From Cristatella mucedo (Eukaryota; Bryozoa; Phylactolaemata; Cristatellidae): a stretch of DNA of 64,000 bases. Made by a program: the position numbers and the translations under genes. The stretch spans positions 622,001 to 686,000 of the forward strand of contig WPIO01000082.1 in the NCBI GenBank assembly GCA_009760855.2. The letters are read 5' to 3'. The notes under the pieces are model-generated. The model searched no databases and was not told the origin of the DNA. It was given only the letters and a program-made list of their open reading frames with translations. Of this stretch, positions 45,097 through 57,164 are shown one piece after another; the stretch's first letter is position 1, and each line of letters starts with the position of its first letter.

Positions 45097-46591
45097 CTGA
45101 AAAGAAAATCAGTTACCCCAATAAGGAAAAGTAGTTTAGACTGCGATTGAATCGCATGCCTATGCCCACAATGCTTTAGTTTACCATACTGTCACAAGTG
45201 TCCAAGATTCTGACATTATACCTTAAAACGTGCTTGGAATGAAGCTGGCAAGCACTAGGTAGAGAACAGAAACAAGCGCAACACAGCACAGTGCAAGAAG
45301 ACTAAAACGAATAAGCAGTTCACTTCCTTGGCGATGACTTTACCAACAAACAGCAACAAGCACACATACTTTCAGCTGTTTTAAACAGAAATACTAATTG
45401 ACACCTCTTCGCAGCATTGTGACCTTCAGGTTACTTCGATGCAACCATCACCTCGTTCCTGCAGTCTTCGAGGCAATTTGTGCCTCAAACAGATGGATAA
45501 CATCACAATGGCCATTGCCACAAGGAATTACTGATGCCCCCGCCCCGATTTTCGGCATGCCATTTAGACCATCATTCGGATGATTATAAGTTCGAGCACA
45601 AGATATAACGTGCATTTCTAAGATATCAAAAATACTCAAACCAAAACACAATGCCTAAAACTTTTTTTGAAAGTACGCTCAGGGCAGCACGGGGGTGTAG
45701 GTTAGTCTAAAAGTAGGCTTCCTAGATTGCAGATAAATTTCTACTTTTCTTGGAAGCAGCCGTGCAAATCCCATATAAATGGAAGAACATACTAGCCACA
45801 GCACTCAGATTTTTCAATCCCACACAACTTCGAGAGCGGATACAATGCGCCAACGCGGAATCGGAACAAGTTGCACCTGCTTACGACACTGCCACGGCTA
45901 AAAATATTGGTCTGTATCTTTGGTTGAGACCTACAAAAGATTTGTCCCAGTACTACGGTGGCTGTGCACGCATCAAACAGGTAGAGTACATCAAGGCTTA
46001 CAGGCAGTGAACATCAAAGCTTGCCATTTTCCAAGTTTACAACTCACATATCAAGCACTCCCACGGCTTAGCACTTCCAAAAAGAGAAGCTCATACATTA
46101 GAGCAGTAGCCATGGGTCATCTCTTCTGCCTACTATTTTGTAGCAGCCCTTCGGTGCATTTTTTGCTCCTCATTTCATTGTCTACCCTTAGCTACTCACT
46201 TGGCCAACTGTTTCTCGTAATTCTGCAATGCATCTCACAACCCCTTTGCTGGCCTAAGACTGTATGGTACCGATTCACTGATGGGAAGTGGCAGCACACC
46301 GAAAGCCACTTGGGGTTTGAACGGATTGTTGAAACTCTCAAGCATAACACCGCCCTTAAGCTATATTTACAAGGTCTAATTTCTGTTCTGCATGACTAAC
46401 TGGTCAACTTCATCTATAATGCTCAGGATGCTCTTTGGCCTTCCTTCTGCCAAGTTCCTTGATGAGCTGTCTAGTGAGACAGATCGTCATAACAAACTGG
46501 TGCTCGTAAATGCAGCTGTAGTCTTGATGGTGGCCATCTGGAGTAACATATGACTGACCGAGATGTGCAAGTGCACAGGCGTCAGTGTGTG

Positions 46592-46657
<66 letters not shown>

Positions 46658-46808
46658 CACACATACGTGCATGCACAACAATCTTCCATATTGATACACA
46701 TGCATCAAGGTAGGCATGGCATGGTCTCTTCATTGAAATGAGTTGGAAGCTATAAGTCTATCGTGCGACATGACACATGTCCCTGACTCAGGTAAAGACA
46801 GCACATAC
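45097..46808. other. PDZ-PH-PH gene intron with CA repeat
   Basis: Intron. It includes the CA microsatellite at 46599-46654. A 159-codon plus-strand frame at 45920-46399 has no known domain. Confidence 0.55.
46599..46654. repeat. CA microsatellite, about 56 bp
   Basis: Pure CA run preceded by GTGTGTGCGCGCGCA, so together the tract alternates purine and pyrimidine over more than 70 bp. Confidence 0.97.
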
Positions 46809-47041
46809 CCTGAGCAGACGTTGATGATATGTTGATGTAGTAGTATAGGCAGCCATCTTTCAGGACACAGTACCGGCGCCGCCATGTCTTCAATTTGCCT
46901 CCCATTTTAGTAAGCTGACCATGGCAGTCAGGTGACTTGACAGCTAGTGCAGGAAGACTGACGTTGTGTGCACTTGTCTCTAGCCAAACATCACTTTCTG
47001 ACGACTTGGTGCTGCACGCCTGATTTAACAGCTCAGCCCAC
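46809..47041 (-). CDS. PDZ-PH-PH protein, exon linking PH1 to PH2
   Basis: Residues 353-431. It starts with WAELLNQACSTK, the C-terminal helix of the first PH domain with its conserved tryptophan (W354). A linker of about 25 residues follows, then the second PH domain begins: CHGQLTKMGGKLKTWRRRY, CVLKDGCLYYYINI. The GxL-K-WRRRYCVLKDG pattern is the classic first hairpin of PH domains. Its basic residues could contact phosphoinositides, though specificity cannot be judged. The acceptor is TTTAG before 47041 and the donor GTATGT follows 46809. Confidence 0.93.
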
Positions 47042-47213
47042 CTAAACAGCAGCAGACAAGCATGCTCTCAAGCTCGAAACACCACAAGCACACCATCGAT
47101 TTATCTTAAGAACTTGTATTTCATGACAACAACAATAGTAAGCTGCAGGCTGTTGAGAAAAATAGCTGTATCAACACTAGAGAGTATTGAAAAGCAGTTA
47201 CAATTGAATTCTG

Positions 47214-47214
<1 letters not shown>

Positions 47215-47256
<42 letters not shown>
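47215..47256. repeat. TA microsatellite, about 42 bp
   Basis: Pure TA run in an intron, about 175 bp upstream (in transcript order) of the exon that links PH1 and PH2. Confidence 0.95.
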
Positions 47257-47258
<2 letters not shown>

Positions 47259-48325
47259 GAAGACCACCCTCTAGACTATTTGCATACACGAAGGGAAATA
47301 TGCAGCTCGAATATTCAAAATCCGCTTCACGGATTGCTGCAATTGCATACAAATAATTAAGGCTATAAGCACGCGGTGCTGATTTATTTTAGAACATGCT
47401 TATTTGTGAATAGAAGCTATTCTAGCTTTTCTCTATCACAATATGTATAGCATCACTACGTGATTCCTTCATTGCACCTCGTTAGCTTATGCTCGGAAAC
47501 CTTAGTCTCAAACAGTTTATTGCATACTGAGCCCGGTTCAAAGGCCTGCTAACCCCACAGGATTGCTGCTATGAAGGACTATCTGGATGGGCTTCATGAC
47601 GGTACGAGGTGTTTAAACACGGTTGATCCCAAATTGAGTTGATACAACTCATCCTTGATAGACTGCTTAAGAAATCACCGGAGCCTCTGCTCAGAACCGG
47701 ACAGCAAGCAGAATGGTCTCAGCAAGCTTGAATTGGCCGGCTTCCCTTCAAGCAGGGAGTTTAGCTGAAGACTATTCCTGCGACCTATAAATGGTGCTCG
47801 AGTCAGGCGCCCTCGTACCTAGGTTAAAGGCGACAAACTAGCAGCTGGTCTCCATAGCCTTCAGGATTCAGCAGACCAGCTGCACTGGTGAGCTGCCTCA
47901 AGATTGTGGAAAAATGCGAGGCGTCTTGCCCATCAAGAGGTGGCACAGCAAAATTCTTTAGAGAATTGCAAGCATAGCAGGCAAGATCTTGGCAAGCCCG
48001 AGGACTCCTTCCGGTGGGTAAACATCACAGAAGCTGCTGTTCACTGAACCACGTGGCGTTTCGACTCCATTCAAAGCCGTTTTATAATAAATGCTACCAA
48101 GACATTAAAATAAATACAAAGCACTAACCCAAGATTTAATTGACACAGTATGAATCAGCCCTGCAACATGCGAAATGAGAAGAGAGTGGAAAAAAATCTA
48201 GTGAATCCACAGTCACATGCACCAGGCAAGCAAAGCTGCTCTGAAACGCTAAGATAGACTCTCTTTTTTATTATCGACCACTATGACCAGCATTGATGCT
48301 CTACTGAGAGTGTGCAGCCACTTAC
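47257..48325. other. PDZ-PH-PH gene intron, no gene seen
   Basis: Intron between the exon encoding the C-terminal half of PH1 and the linker exon. No repeat family recognised. Confidence 0.5.
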
Positions 48326-48468
48326 TGTGTCATATCACTTTCACTTTCACCGGCAAGGTAGTACGTGCTTGAACTGTTCATCAACTTCAGCGTGTACTCC
48401 TTCTTTACATCCGTTGCCCGGCAAAGTGTATAGCCTGACAACGGTATAGCACCGAGAGGGTCTTTGTC
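48326..48468 (-). CDS. PDZ-PH-PH protein, exon in PH1
   Basis: Residues 306-353, the second half of the first PH domain: DKDPLGAIPLSGYTLCRATD, then KKEYTLKLMN and STYYLAGESESDMT. The DPLGAIPLSGY strand is typical of PH domains in membrane-associated scaffold proteins. The acceptor is TTGTTAG before 48468. The donor GTAAGT follows 48326, in phase 2. Joining splits a CAG codon and gives SDMTQWAELL, exactly the expected start of the PH C-terminal helix. Confidence 0.93.
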
Positions 48469-48775
48469 CTAACAAAAACAGACACACGGGCATCTCAGCC
48501 ATGATCAGCCGCAAAAAACACGAGTTAAAACCAGAACACTTTGAAAGCAAAACAAGCGACTCTAAAAAAAAGAGACTGCTTTAGTAGCAACAGATGTCAA
48601 GTCTGGACAAAAGCTAGAGATTTCCTACGTTAATTGTGAAACTAAAACAATCCAGATTGACTGGGCATGCAGCACGGATACTTTTTGCTGAAGTTGTCGA
48701 GATATAAACGTGAATTTTACACACACACACATGAACGCCGAGCAGCTGCAGCAGCAGCTACCCCAATGACTATAC

Positions 48776-48993
48776 CGTTTCGGTCCTGTAGTAGTAGAGA
48801 CAATTGTCCGGCTTGAGAACAAACCAAAAGCGCTTCCAAAGACGTAACAATCCCGTAACCTTGCTTAGATAACCAGCATGAACAGTCATAGCAGCTGATG
48901 ACACCTCTGGCTGGGAGTATAGAAGTAGTGGCACACTGCCTGTTACCAGGCCTTCCAGTTTGCTGCACAACTCCAGGACGAGAGTGAGGCTGT
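48776..48993 (-). CDS. PDZ-PH-PH protein, exon with PDZ end and PH1 start
   Basis: Residues 233-305. It opens with SLTLVLEL, the last beta-strand of the PDZ domain. A linker of about 30 residues follows, then the first PH domain: VHAGYLSKVTGLLRLWKRFW, FVLKPDNCLYYYRTET. The acceptor is CATTTAG before 48993 and the donor GTATAG follows 48776. This one exon physically links the PDZ to the PH module, so the domain order PDZ-PH1 does not depend on joining distant exons. Confidence 0.94.
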
Positions 48994-49059
48994 CTAAATG
49001 TAAAAGATACGTTGCTGTGTATTTCCTTTCGCCGGGAACTGTATCATTAATATTAATAT

Positions 49060-49140
49060 TAATGATGATAATAATAAGTCTTTGCATAGTACCCTAAGAA
49101 AACTTCATGTCTATTCAGGCACATTGTAAATGGCTGCAAG
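49060..49140 (-). mobile_element. LINE 3' tail, antisense, decayed
   Basis: Shows ATTAATATTAATGATGATAATAAT-like repeats (interrupted), then TTGCATAGTACCCTAAGAAA, ACTTCATGTCTATTCAGGCA. Its stem is degenerate. It lies 70 bp upstream of a coding exon. Confidence 0.6.
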
Positions 49141-49909
49141 AGAAGCAATAACCAATAGTTAACTTAACGATAAGCAAGTTATCCAGCTTGGGCAAGCATG
49201 CATAAGCATGTGTTCATGCTAAAACAAGCTTGCAAAAGCAGAAAAAAAATACTTGCTACCGCTGGTTAGTCAGACCCCACGGTTAGCAACAATCAATCAT
49301 GCGCATGTTAATCGTGCACAATGCCAATCATAATCAATCATGCAAATGTGGGTAAAGCACACAGGAAAAAAGACAGGTCCACAGTGGCACTATTCAAAAC
49401 ACGTCATTACTACTCTTAGTCAGGACGTGCACAGTTTTATTATGCACAACCACATAAAGTACAATTTACTTCGACAAAGAAAAATCCGAAGCAGCAGAAG
49501 AGACTGAGTGGCTATCACCTTGCTTGCAGAGGTCGACAAAAGATTGCCTGCTGAAGGAAGCGTCGTGAAGTTGCTGAGGTGGTGGCAGCCTGGAATCCTG
49601 GCCTGGGAGCCTGGCAGTCGGGGATCGAACGCCTGCGCTTGTCTTCTGTTGCTACGCCTAACAGTCGACACTGGGTATTGGCCTCTACCAAACTCTCAGT
49701 TGGAGGGTTGAGGGGTGCTCCCCATGAAAAATGGTCATATCTTGGCCCCTACCTTCTTATGTGGGAGATGGATTGGGATAGAAGGATGGGGGAGGAGTCC
49801 CTGCTAAGGAATATCTCAGATCGTAAACAGAAAAAAAGCTCATAACTCCAAAACAAACAGTCGAGACAGAAAGAGAGAAGACTCACTGCACCATTGGGGG
49901 AGGGAGGGA

Positions 49910-49917
49910 GGACAGAA

Positions 49918-49950
<33 letters not shown>

Positions 49951-50005
49951 GGTGAAAGGAAAGAGGAGGGGGAAGAGGGAGAGGAGAGAAGGAAGGAGAG
50001 AAGAA
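49910..50005. repeat. Purine-rich GA/GGA tract
   Basis: About 95 bp, nearly all A and G on the plus strand, less regular than the other GA runs. It gives arginine-glutamate type false frames. Confidence 0.85.
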
Positions 50006-51230
50006 ATACCTCTCTCTTCTCTCATGTAGGCTTTGCAGTCATCCGACTCACATGCCATTCCTTCTCTTGCTGTCGGAAAAAACAGCACCAAATAATCGTA
50101 CATGTTCTAGGAGTGCACTGATGACCCGACTGTCAATCCGGCATGCTTTAATCGAGACGTGTCTACCACGGCAAGTCCGAGTACACAATACGCCGGCTTT
50201 AGCACACGCCGGCTTTAGCACACGCCGTCAGTGATACACACCAGCAGACACGCACTGCAAGTGCTGCTGCAGATGAGCGATACCCACTACTACCCATCCG
50301 ATCTGAGCCTCGTTCGGGGTGTTATTACATGCACAAAGGAAATCCTCTGAGAAGTGGACGCCGACCCGGTGGGTGCATGCACGTCCCCGGCGCTTGGAGC
50401 CCTGAAGCAGCAGCCTTATGCATCGCACGTCGTCCACTGCAGCAGCAGCATTAGCTCCGCACAGCACTTCACACTCAACAAAGAAAAGCTGCCATCACTC
50501 ATGATAATGTCCACCGCCTTCCCCACTAGTCCTTCCCTTCCCAAGCAAGCACAGCAAGCCTCCCTCCCACCCAAATCGAAGGCGTGCTTTTCTACGTGCT
50601 GTGTCTGGCCGTGCTGAATCTCTCTTCGTGGCGGCATGCACTGTACAGTATTCTATAGATTATTGTTAAATGGTTTTTGCTCTCCAGGTATCACGAGACT
50701 GGCCATGCATCTCTGCCGACACTGTGTGACGTGCTCCCGGGTCTTGGACCAGGAATAGGGTGCTCTCGTATCACGACACAGGCCGTGCGTGCCACGGCAT
50801 GCTAGGGAAGCCATATGACGTGCATACTGCAGCTTGCAGCGACCGTTCACCCTGCCGACCACTCAGCAAAAGAGCAGCACAAAGGAGTTAAGGGCTGGGT
50901 CAGGACATTTTGTAAGCTATCTAACGCCTCGGGCTGTGATGACTACACTGATATGTGGCAAAAAGTGCTACCACACAGAAAGAAATTGCAACCCTCACTT
51001 AAGGCCACCAACAGAGTCCTACTACTAAACACACGCACATACAGCCACCACTGATGCATGCCGACTGCAACACTATACAGACACTATACAAGCAGCTCAG
51101 TGAAAAATTACGAGTTCTCTGATCTAGCAAAGACAGAGCACAAGAACTAAAAACGACACGGCTTCCTTTCTTCTCTTGTCTCACTTCGTCGCTGTCTCTA
51201 GTGCAGCTACCACCACAGTGATGCAAATCG

Positions 51231-51233
<3 letters not shown>

Positions 51234-51306
<73 letters not shown>
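51234..51306. repeat. TC microsatellite, about 73 bp
   Basis: Pure TC run, 130 bp from the second PDZ exon, so on the transcript it is a GA run just downstream of a splice donor. Confidence 0.97.
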
Positions 51307-51310
<4 letters not shown>

Positions 51311-51436
51311 ACATGCAGTAAACAATGCAGTATGCTTTAGATGGCAAATTGACCAGCACAGATTCCCTCTCACACGGCCAACATCTGCTGAAGAAAGCAA
51401 GGATGCACAACGCCGCACAACACTGACTCGACAAAC

Positions 51437-51547
51437 CTGATGCTATCAGTTGCAGCGTTTGTTCGTGAGTAAGCGACAAGACTGAATGATAGTTCACTGC
51501 CAGCAGCACGTCACCAATCTTTACACCAAAATCGTCTGCCAGACTGC
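51437..51547 (-). CDS. PDZ-PH-PH protein, PDZ second half
   Basis: Residues 196-233. It encodes SLADDFGVKIGDVLLAVNYH followed by LSLTHEQTLQLIAS. This is the typical PDZ core: an A/G-D-x-L-KxGD-x-LLAVN strand and turn, then the alpha-2 helix HEQTLQLI. The helix histidine (H in LTHEQ) is at the position that in class I PDZ domains contacts the ligand Ser/Thr. The acceptor is GTTGCAG before 51547 and the donor GTTTGT follows 51437. It is phase 1 on both sides. A split GGC codon joins it to the preceding exon as RPGSLADDFG. Confidence 0.94.
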
Positions 51548-52515
51548 CTGCAACGGAACAGTGGCCACAGCGGCCGTGATTAGCAATTAGCCTAGGAGCC
51601 GTATTCTGGGCAGGCTGACCACAGTGCTGCAAGACATATACCGATCGGCTATGCTAAACTTTTAGAAGGAGGGCTATACAAAAGCAATCATCAAACGCAA
51701 TGCTAGTGACAGCAATGGCAGGGAGCAACTGCTGAACAAAAAACGTGGAGGGGGAGCCACAGCTAAGCAAATATGGAAAACACTAACCAGAAGCTGAACT
51801 GATCGTATAGTAGACTCCCCAAACAGACGCCCACCTCTCGGGAGGCAGTTTTAACAGAGTGCTTACACTCCTGCAGAAATTTTTGTTTATACTCGACACC
51901 CGGTATAGTGACATCTACATGGTGGAGGCAGATGGCTTTTGACATAGCATACAGACAAACACATCATCAATTTATGTGCGCTATATGCTACATATGTAAA
52001 TATTAACAAGGCAAATTTAAAAGAACACGCCTTCAGGTATTGTAGTTACCTCCTTCATTCGCTGTGGTATAGAGTCCACCAACCTCTAAAAAGTCTCCCA
52101 AGTAATATTACCTCAGCAGTACAAAGATGCTCCTTGGAATTTAGGTCAGACAACTGACTCGACCAACTCATGCCTTGACAGCTACTTCAGAGAAAAACCT
52201 TTCAGAAGCTGTTGGTGCATGCTTTGGATCATCGTCCAGCTGCCAAATGTAATCGTTCCCCTGAAGAGCTCTAGCCAAGCACTTGGAATCCCAGTATTTT
52301 GCACCAGATTGATGCATACATACTGGTCCAAAAGCCTGCTAATACTGAGCAAAACCCGTCATCGGACGAGCGGAAATCAAACCCAAACCATGACATTTCT
52401 ACCATCGAATCTGACTAATTGCTAAACAAAAATCTAGATGGTACGTATCATCCTTTGGCAGACTCAGTGTTCTTTTGTTTCCTGTAAGCAAAAAGGTTGA
52501 ATGTAGACTCTTCGG
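51548..52515. other. PDZ-PH-PH gene intron, no gene seen
   Basis: Intron between the two PDZ exons, near part. No recognisable repeat. Confidence 0.5.
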
Positions 52516-52519
52516 TAAA

Positions 52520-52640
52520 TAATAATAACAATAACAATAATAAATTTGTATGGCACCCTCAGAGAACTTAATATATTTCTAGGCACTTTATATAGGCTGT
52601 AAGGAAAGCATGATGGAATGGTTAGTGGTAGCATGCTAAA
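52520..52640 (-). mobile_element. LINE family 1 tail, antisense, decayed
   Basis: AATAATAACAATAACAATAA precedes TGGCACCCTCAGAGAACTTA, and ATATTTCTAGGCACTTTATA follows. The outer stem has mutated, the inner part is conserved. Confidence 0.75.
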
Positions 52641-52734
52641 TGTCAACAAGCATAACTAAAAACCGACTCCAATCTTCTGCCAATCAATCTGTTTGGTAGG
52701 CATAATAAATAAATAATAAGAAGTCCTAGCTGAT

Positions 52735-52895
52735 TAAAGAGCCTCTTTTTGTATAGCGATGGAAGAGCCTTTACGGCTATCACCACCACTTGCAGTGACG
52801 ATAAAGAATCGCCCACCGCAGGAATCGAACCCACGACCTCGGTCGCGAGGTCGTGAAAGCAACCGCCTTACCTAGTGTGCCATCACGGCTCACCA
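52735..52895 (-). mobile_element. tRNA-derived SINE (family S1), near-intact, antisense
   Basis: On the minus strand it reads GTGAGCCGTGATGGCACACT, AGGTAAGGCGGTTGC, a perfect B box GGTTCGATTCC (52831-52821), and the body GTGATAGCCGTAAAGGCTCT. It is close to the copy at 8205-8380. Between the A and B boxes is a 9 bp perfect stem (CACGACCTC / GAGGTCGTG), which mimics a tRNA anticodon arm. Confidence 0.9.
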
Positions 52896-54556
52896 AATCC
52901 CTAGAGGGGATCTGAGTCGCACTCTTCTGTTTGGCTTTGTAAGCAAAGGCTTGCGCTCGGTGACCCTCGTCAACATGCAATGCAAGGTACGCTTGTGGCA
53001 TACTGTCTCAATGCTTAATTACAGTGCTGGTAGAGGTCGCCAGTGACTGAGACAGCTTTCGGAGTGACGCTTTCCACCGCTAAAGAGCTATCGCCTTGCA
53101 GTGAAAGTCGTCCCGCTGCATTGTCTTCCTCGGGCGACCTGAGCTCGGTCTACTAGCCATACTTCAGTGCACTTTAAGCCGTTTTAAGATTGTAGCTCAC
53201 TGCTCTATGGCTGATTTTAAGAGCCACTTGCTGTCTGCTTAGGCCCATTTCTTGCAAAGACTGCAGTCGTCCTTTTGTGGTGCTGTCAACCGGTGACCTC
53301 CTGCGAATGTTGGACTGGGCAGCAAAGCAAGCCGGAAGAAGCCGGCCCTCTGTCAGTGGGTAGGCAAAACCTACCTCTTATGCCCACAGCGGTTGAGAAG
53401 ACACAAGAGAGATCGTATGGAACAAAATGCTAAAAATATTGCCCACTTGTTAGTCCCCAGAAATGCCGTTTTTAAACACAAAAGCTCCATAGCATCCACA
53501 TGGTTTTCGTGGTTTTAAAACGCACACAGCACTAGCTACGAGCGACAGCCCTTCCATTTTGACTACGACGGTCACAGTTTACCGGATCTGGTGTCTGTGC
53601 TTGGATCTTCGGCTCGGTTTGACCAATTCATTCATTAGTAGCGATGAAACATGATTTTAAACAAGGATGTATATCAGGAGTGAGCTTGTATCAGAAGTGA
53701 AATGACAACAGGGACAAGCAGGTGCCTTTTCAGCAGCAAGCCTGCTGCACATAAATTACGTCGTATTTTTCGGTGCTTAATTCGAATATGCACCGAGCAA
53801 AGCAGCAAGATGTATACGATATTCCTGCATCATATTATGTTGGGAAATCAAACAATAATAATAGATGACAGAAGAGGCGATTGCTCTATTGAAGTGGTAA
53901 CCATTCTTGTTGTAATGTCTTAGTGACGAGTCAAGAATAGTCCACTGCCAAGCACTAGCTGCCGAAAAGTCGCATCTCGGCTCTTAGCCCACATTGGTTC
54001 CTAAAACCAATGTTGCCCAGAGCCTTGCACGTCTATAAACCAGGTGCCAGTGTGAACTTGGGACTTTGAGGAGCCCCCCCCCTTCTTTCAGAAGTGTACC
54101 GCAAGATCCTACCCACTTCCTCCCAATTTCAGTCGAAGGTACCTCCCGATTTTGATGCAAACGATCAGTGCCGACGAAGTGCAGACATTACCCCTATCCT
54201 AGAATACGTGATGATGAGTAGCTTGATATGGCTGACGATGCAAAAGCAACTCAGCAATGGCGGAGTAGAAACCAGGTGCGTGTCAACTCTGTGCCTTGCA
54301 TACAGCTTTGCTCTAAGAAGAACCTCGCGCTGAGAGCCAGGGGTAACCCCATGATCCTACTTGGCAGTGCTGGCCATCATTAGCTCGTGTGGCAACATGT
54401 AGAACGCTGGCAGAATGAAAAGGTTTCCTTATAAAAGTTTCTGCACACATAAGTGAGATGGTCTTATAGCCTCAGCGATTAAATAAGTACCAAGGGACCT
54501 TGAAAAAAATAGCCTTGAAGGTCGGACAGCAAGCACCGACAAACGCGCCATCTTAC
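52896..54556. other. PDZ-PH-PH gene intron, far part
   Basis: No exon or clear repeat recognised in this part of the intron between the two PDZ exons. Confidence 0.5.
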
Positions 54557-54658
54557 CGGGCCTAACAAGATTGACGACAATAGGGTGACTGCCTTTGATG
54601 TGAAAGCCGTAGTCGTCGGTCGGACTTCTCCTGGTAAGGATAACGGTTTTGTCGGGTT
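54557..54658 (-). CDS. PDZ-PH-PH protein, PDZ first half
   Basis: Residues 162-196. It encodes PDKTVILTRRSPTDDYGFHI followed by KGSHPIVVNLVRP. TVILTRRS is the first PDZ beta-strand. DYGFHIKG takes the place of the usual G-L-G-F carboxylate-binding loop, so the loop is atypical (D-Y-G-F). The acceptor is a TTTTTTTTTTAG tract before 54658 and the donor GTAAGA follows 54557. The first two bases complete a codon from an upstream exon, so this cannot be the first exon. Confidence 0.92.
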
Positions 54659-54794
54659 CTAAAAAAAAAAGTCCCACCGAAAAATTGCTTGAGCCCGTGT
54701 TCAACTACTCGAAGCAAACGCAGCCAGCCAGAGATGACAAGCACCCGAAGCAGTGCATGCGCATGGTTCGACATTCGGACAGCTGAAAGTCGAG

Positions 54795-54965
54795 CTGCGG
54801 CCCCTGCCCTGCTCCTCCCTGCCCTGCTCCGTCCACCACATTGCTCTGCTCCGCCCTGCCATGCCCTGGTCTGCTCTGCCTGCCGCACTGCTCTGCTCAG
54901 CCTGCTCCACCCTGCCATGCTCTGCTTCAGCATGCTCTGCTCCGCCCACCGCACTGCTCTGTGCC
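54795..54965. repeat. Imperfect CTGCTC/CCTGCC minisatellite
   Basis: A cluster of repeated CTGCTCC, CCCTGCC, ATGC and CTCTGCTC blocks over about 170 bp. It is irregular, with no single clean period. It begins about 140 bp upstream of a PDZ exon and creates overlapping false frames on both strands. Confidence 0.75.
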
Positions 54966-55635
54966 ACGACGTCACGGAGGGTAACCAAGATGCCAAGACA
55001 CCGACTATGCCAGCCAACTGAATTGTATATAGGGTCGGCAAGGAGCCAATGCAGCGAAAAGATACGTCCGTCCAGCAGCATCTATGCTAGCGCAAAAGCC
55101 GACCCATCGAACGTGACTTGCCCAACTTTTGCACGAGGGCAAAATTGGCCACTGTTCGTGCTTGCATTTCTGTACGCTCAGAACTGGCAGATGCCACGAA
55201 ACAATATCGCAATGCCAAATGCCGACACAGTACAGCACCTGCAGTTAGGCAGGGACTGGGTTTAGTTTTGCCGAACAGGGACTGTCTCTATGGACTGCCT
55301 CAAATAAGGTAGAAAAAAGAGGAGAAACAACTAGTAGCCTTTAGTCAGAACCACACCAGTTTATACTAGTTTGAACGATCGGGTCAAAAGTGGGCCAGTG
55401 GTGATGGACGAAATATGCCAAGTGAAATATATGCCACGCCCAGATGCAATGTGGTTTACTGAAGATGCTATGTTAGCTAGCCCTACTGAGCACTAGATTG
55501 TTATAGCATACACCAAATCAGGACTGACTGACCCCTAGCGACCCTTGCAGCAATCTGGCAGATTGTTTTATAGCTTCCTTGTCAGCCACAAGGAAAGGAT
55601 TCGAGAGTTCATCACCACAATAACATACTCAGTAT
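54966..55635. other. PDZ-PH-PH gene first intron, no gene seen
   Basis: Intron sequence between the minisatellite and a LINE remnant. Nothing recognised. Confidence 0.5.
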
Positions 55636-55639
55636 ACTT

Positions 55640-57160
55640 GTCAACACCCTTTCCCTGTTTGACCTCAATCTCCACCTTCAAGCCTGCCCCTTGCTGACCT
55701 TGCCTAGAAGCTCATCTTCTCATCTAAGAAGAGCCTCAAAGATGCCCTACCTACTCTCCTGCTTCTGAGATGCTTAGATTTACCACTGTCCTGCATAGCT
55801 GTAACCATCACAATATAAATATGCCTTTAGCTTCAGGTCCCTTAAATGAGCCTGTTGTCAGAGCACTAAATAAGAAGTCGACACCATACTAGGAGAACTT
55901 GAATAACGTCTGCCTTATATCCCACCTTCTATTCCTATCAAAGACAGAAACGAGTAGTGTCAGACCAATTAGTCTTACACCAAAACATTAAAACAAAACA
56001 GGCAACTACCAGTTGGGATTTAGTGCTATTGCTCTACAGAGGAAGCACTACAGCAAGTGTGTCCCACAATCTCAGGAAGGTGAGTGTAGTCTCTTTAGGT
56101 AGTGTCTCTCTGCTAGGTCTCTCAGCCCGTTAGATACATTAATCACCAAGCCCTTATTGAGCACATATCGTCTCGCGAAGGCATCACCGGCATTGCAATG
56201 GTTTAGTGGGATGTTAGTGAGGATTTCAGAGCATAGATGTTAACAACCAACGGTCATCCTACGAGTCTTTGAAGCATGACGTACCATAGAGCTCATTGTA
56301 GTTCTGTTGTTGTCGTAATTTATACTCTCATTTTTGCTTATCGCTAAGCACAAGCTAGGCTTTCATTCCTATGCAAATAATACACGGCTATGACTGCGCT
56401 TTGATTCTTACCTAACATTTAATAGCTAAAACTCTATCAACTTCCTCCTACCTTGTATGCTATGAAATTTGCACTTGGATAGTAGTCAACAATTTTAATT
56501 TACACGACCAGTTATGCAATAATTATTGGCAAGACTAGTGTAACTCAGAAGCTTGAATGGCTAACCCTGAAAATTGACTTGGCAAGCATATCTCTAGTAG
56601 CCCGTGCCCAGAATCTGGGTATCCAATTCATTATACGAAGAGATTCACATTTGGATGGCCACTGGCTTCTCGAAGCTCAAAGATGGCGATACTAACCTCA
56701 TAGTTACAGGCAAACCTAGTCTTAGTGTAAAGTTGGAAGTCCTAACCCACAAGATTGGTTCGGCTAGCTTCCCAACCGTGACGTCGGAGAATAATCTAAG
56801 TGTACTATTCAAAACAATTTGTCAGTAGTTGAGCACATCTACTTCACTGTAAAGTGAGCTGACTTTCAGCTAAGGAACATTGCAAAAATCAGGGTCTGCC
56901 AGCTCAGAGTATGACAGCTAAACTAGTTCATGCATTTGAGACATCATGTGCCTAGATGATTGCAATTCCATTAATTCAGGATTCTCAGTATGCGATCTTA
57001 ATCGTCTGCAACAGGTACACAACTCCGTGGCTCGACTGGTCTGTCGTCAAAAAAGCAGCCATCATATCAAACCACTTCCAAAGTGAGCTTAACTGCTTCC
57101 CTGTCTAGCATCAAATCGATTTTAAGATCCTCTGTCGTACATGTCACTCGACTTGCTTGC
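55640..57160 (+). mobile_element. LINE family 1, decayed RT region
   Basis: A long but heavily decayed copy. Near 56130-56200 it still reads like HQALIEHISSREGITGIA, then near 56550 LTLKIDLASIS, and later ADFQLRNIAKIRVC. These match the better copy at 57275-58438 in order. Many stops and frameshifts are present. It runs head-on into that minus-strand copy. Confidence 0.75.
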
Positions 57161-57164
57161 AACT

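Larger units (their letters stand above)
49141..51436. other. PDZ-PH-PH gene intron with GA and TC runs
   Basis: Intron of about 2.4 kb. It holds an impure GA/GGA tract at about 49910-50000, a 16-17 bp direct repeat (CGCCGGCTTTAGCACA twice) at 50190-50222, and the long TC run at 51234-51306. No exons recognised. Confidence 0.55.

Noticed and set aside
46410-46733. Valine-cysteine repeat frame
   Set aside because: It is a translation of the CA microsatellite.
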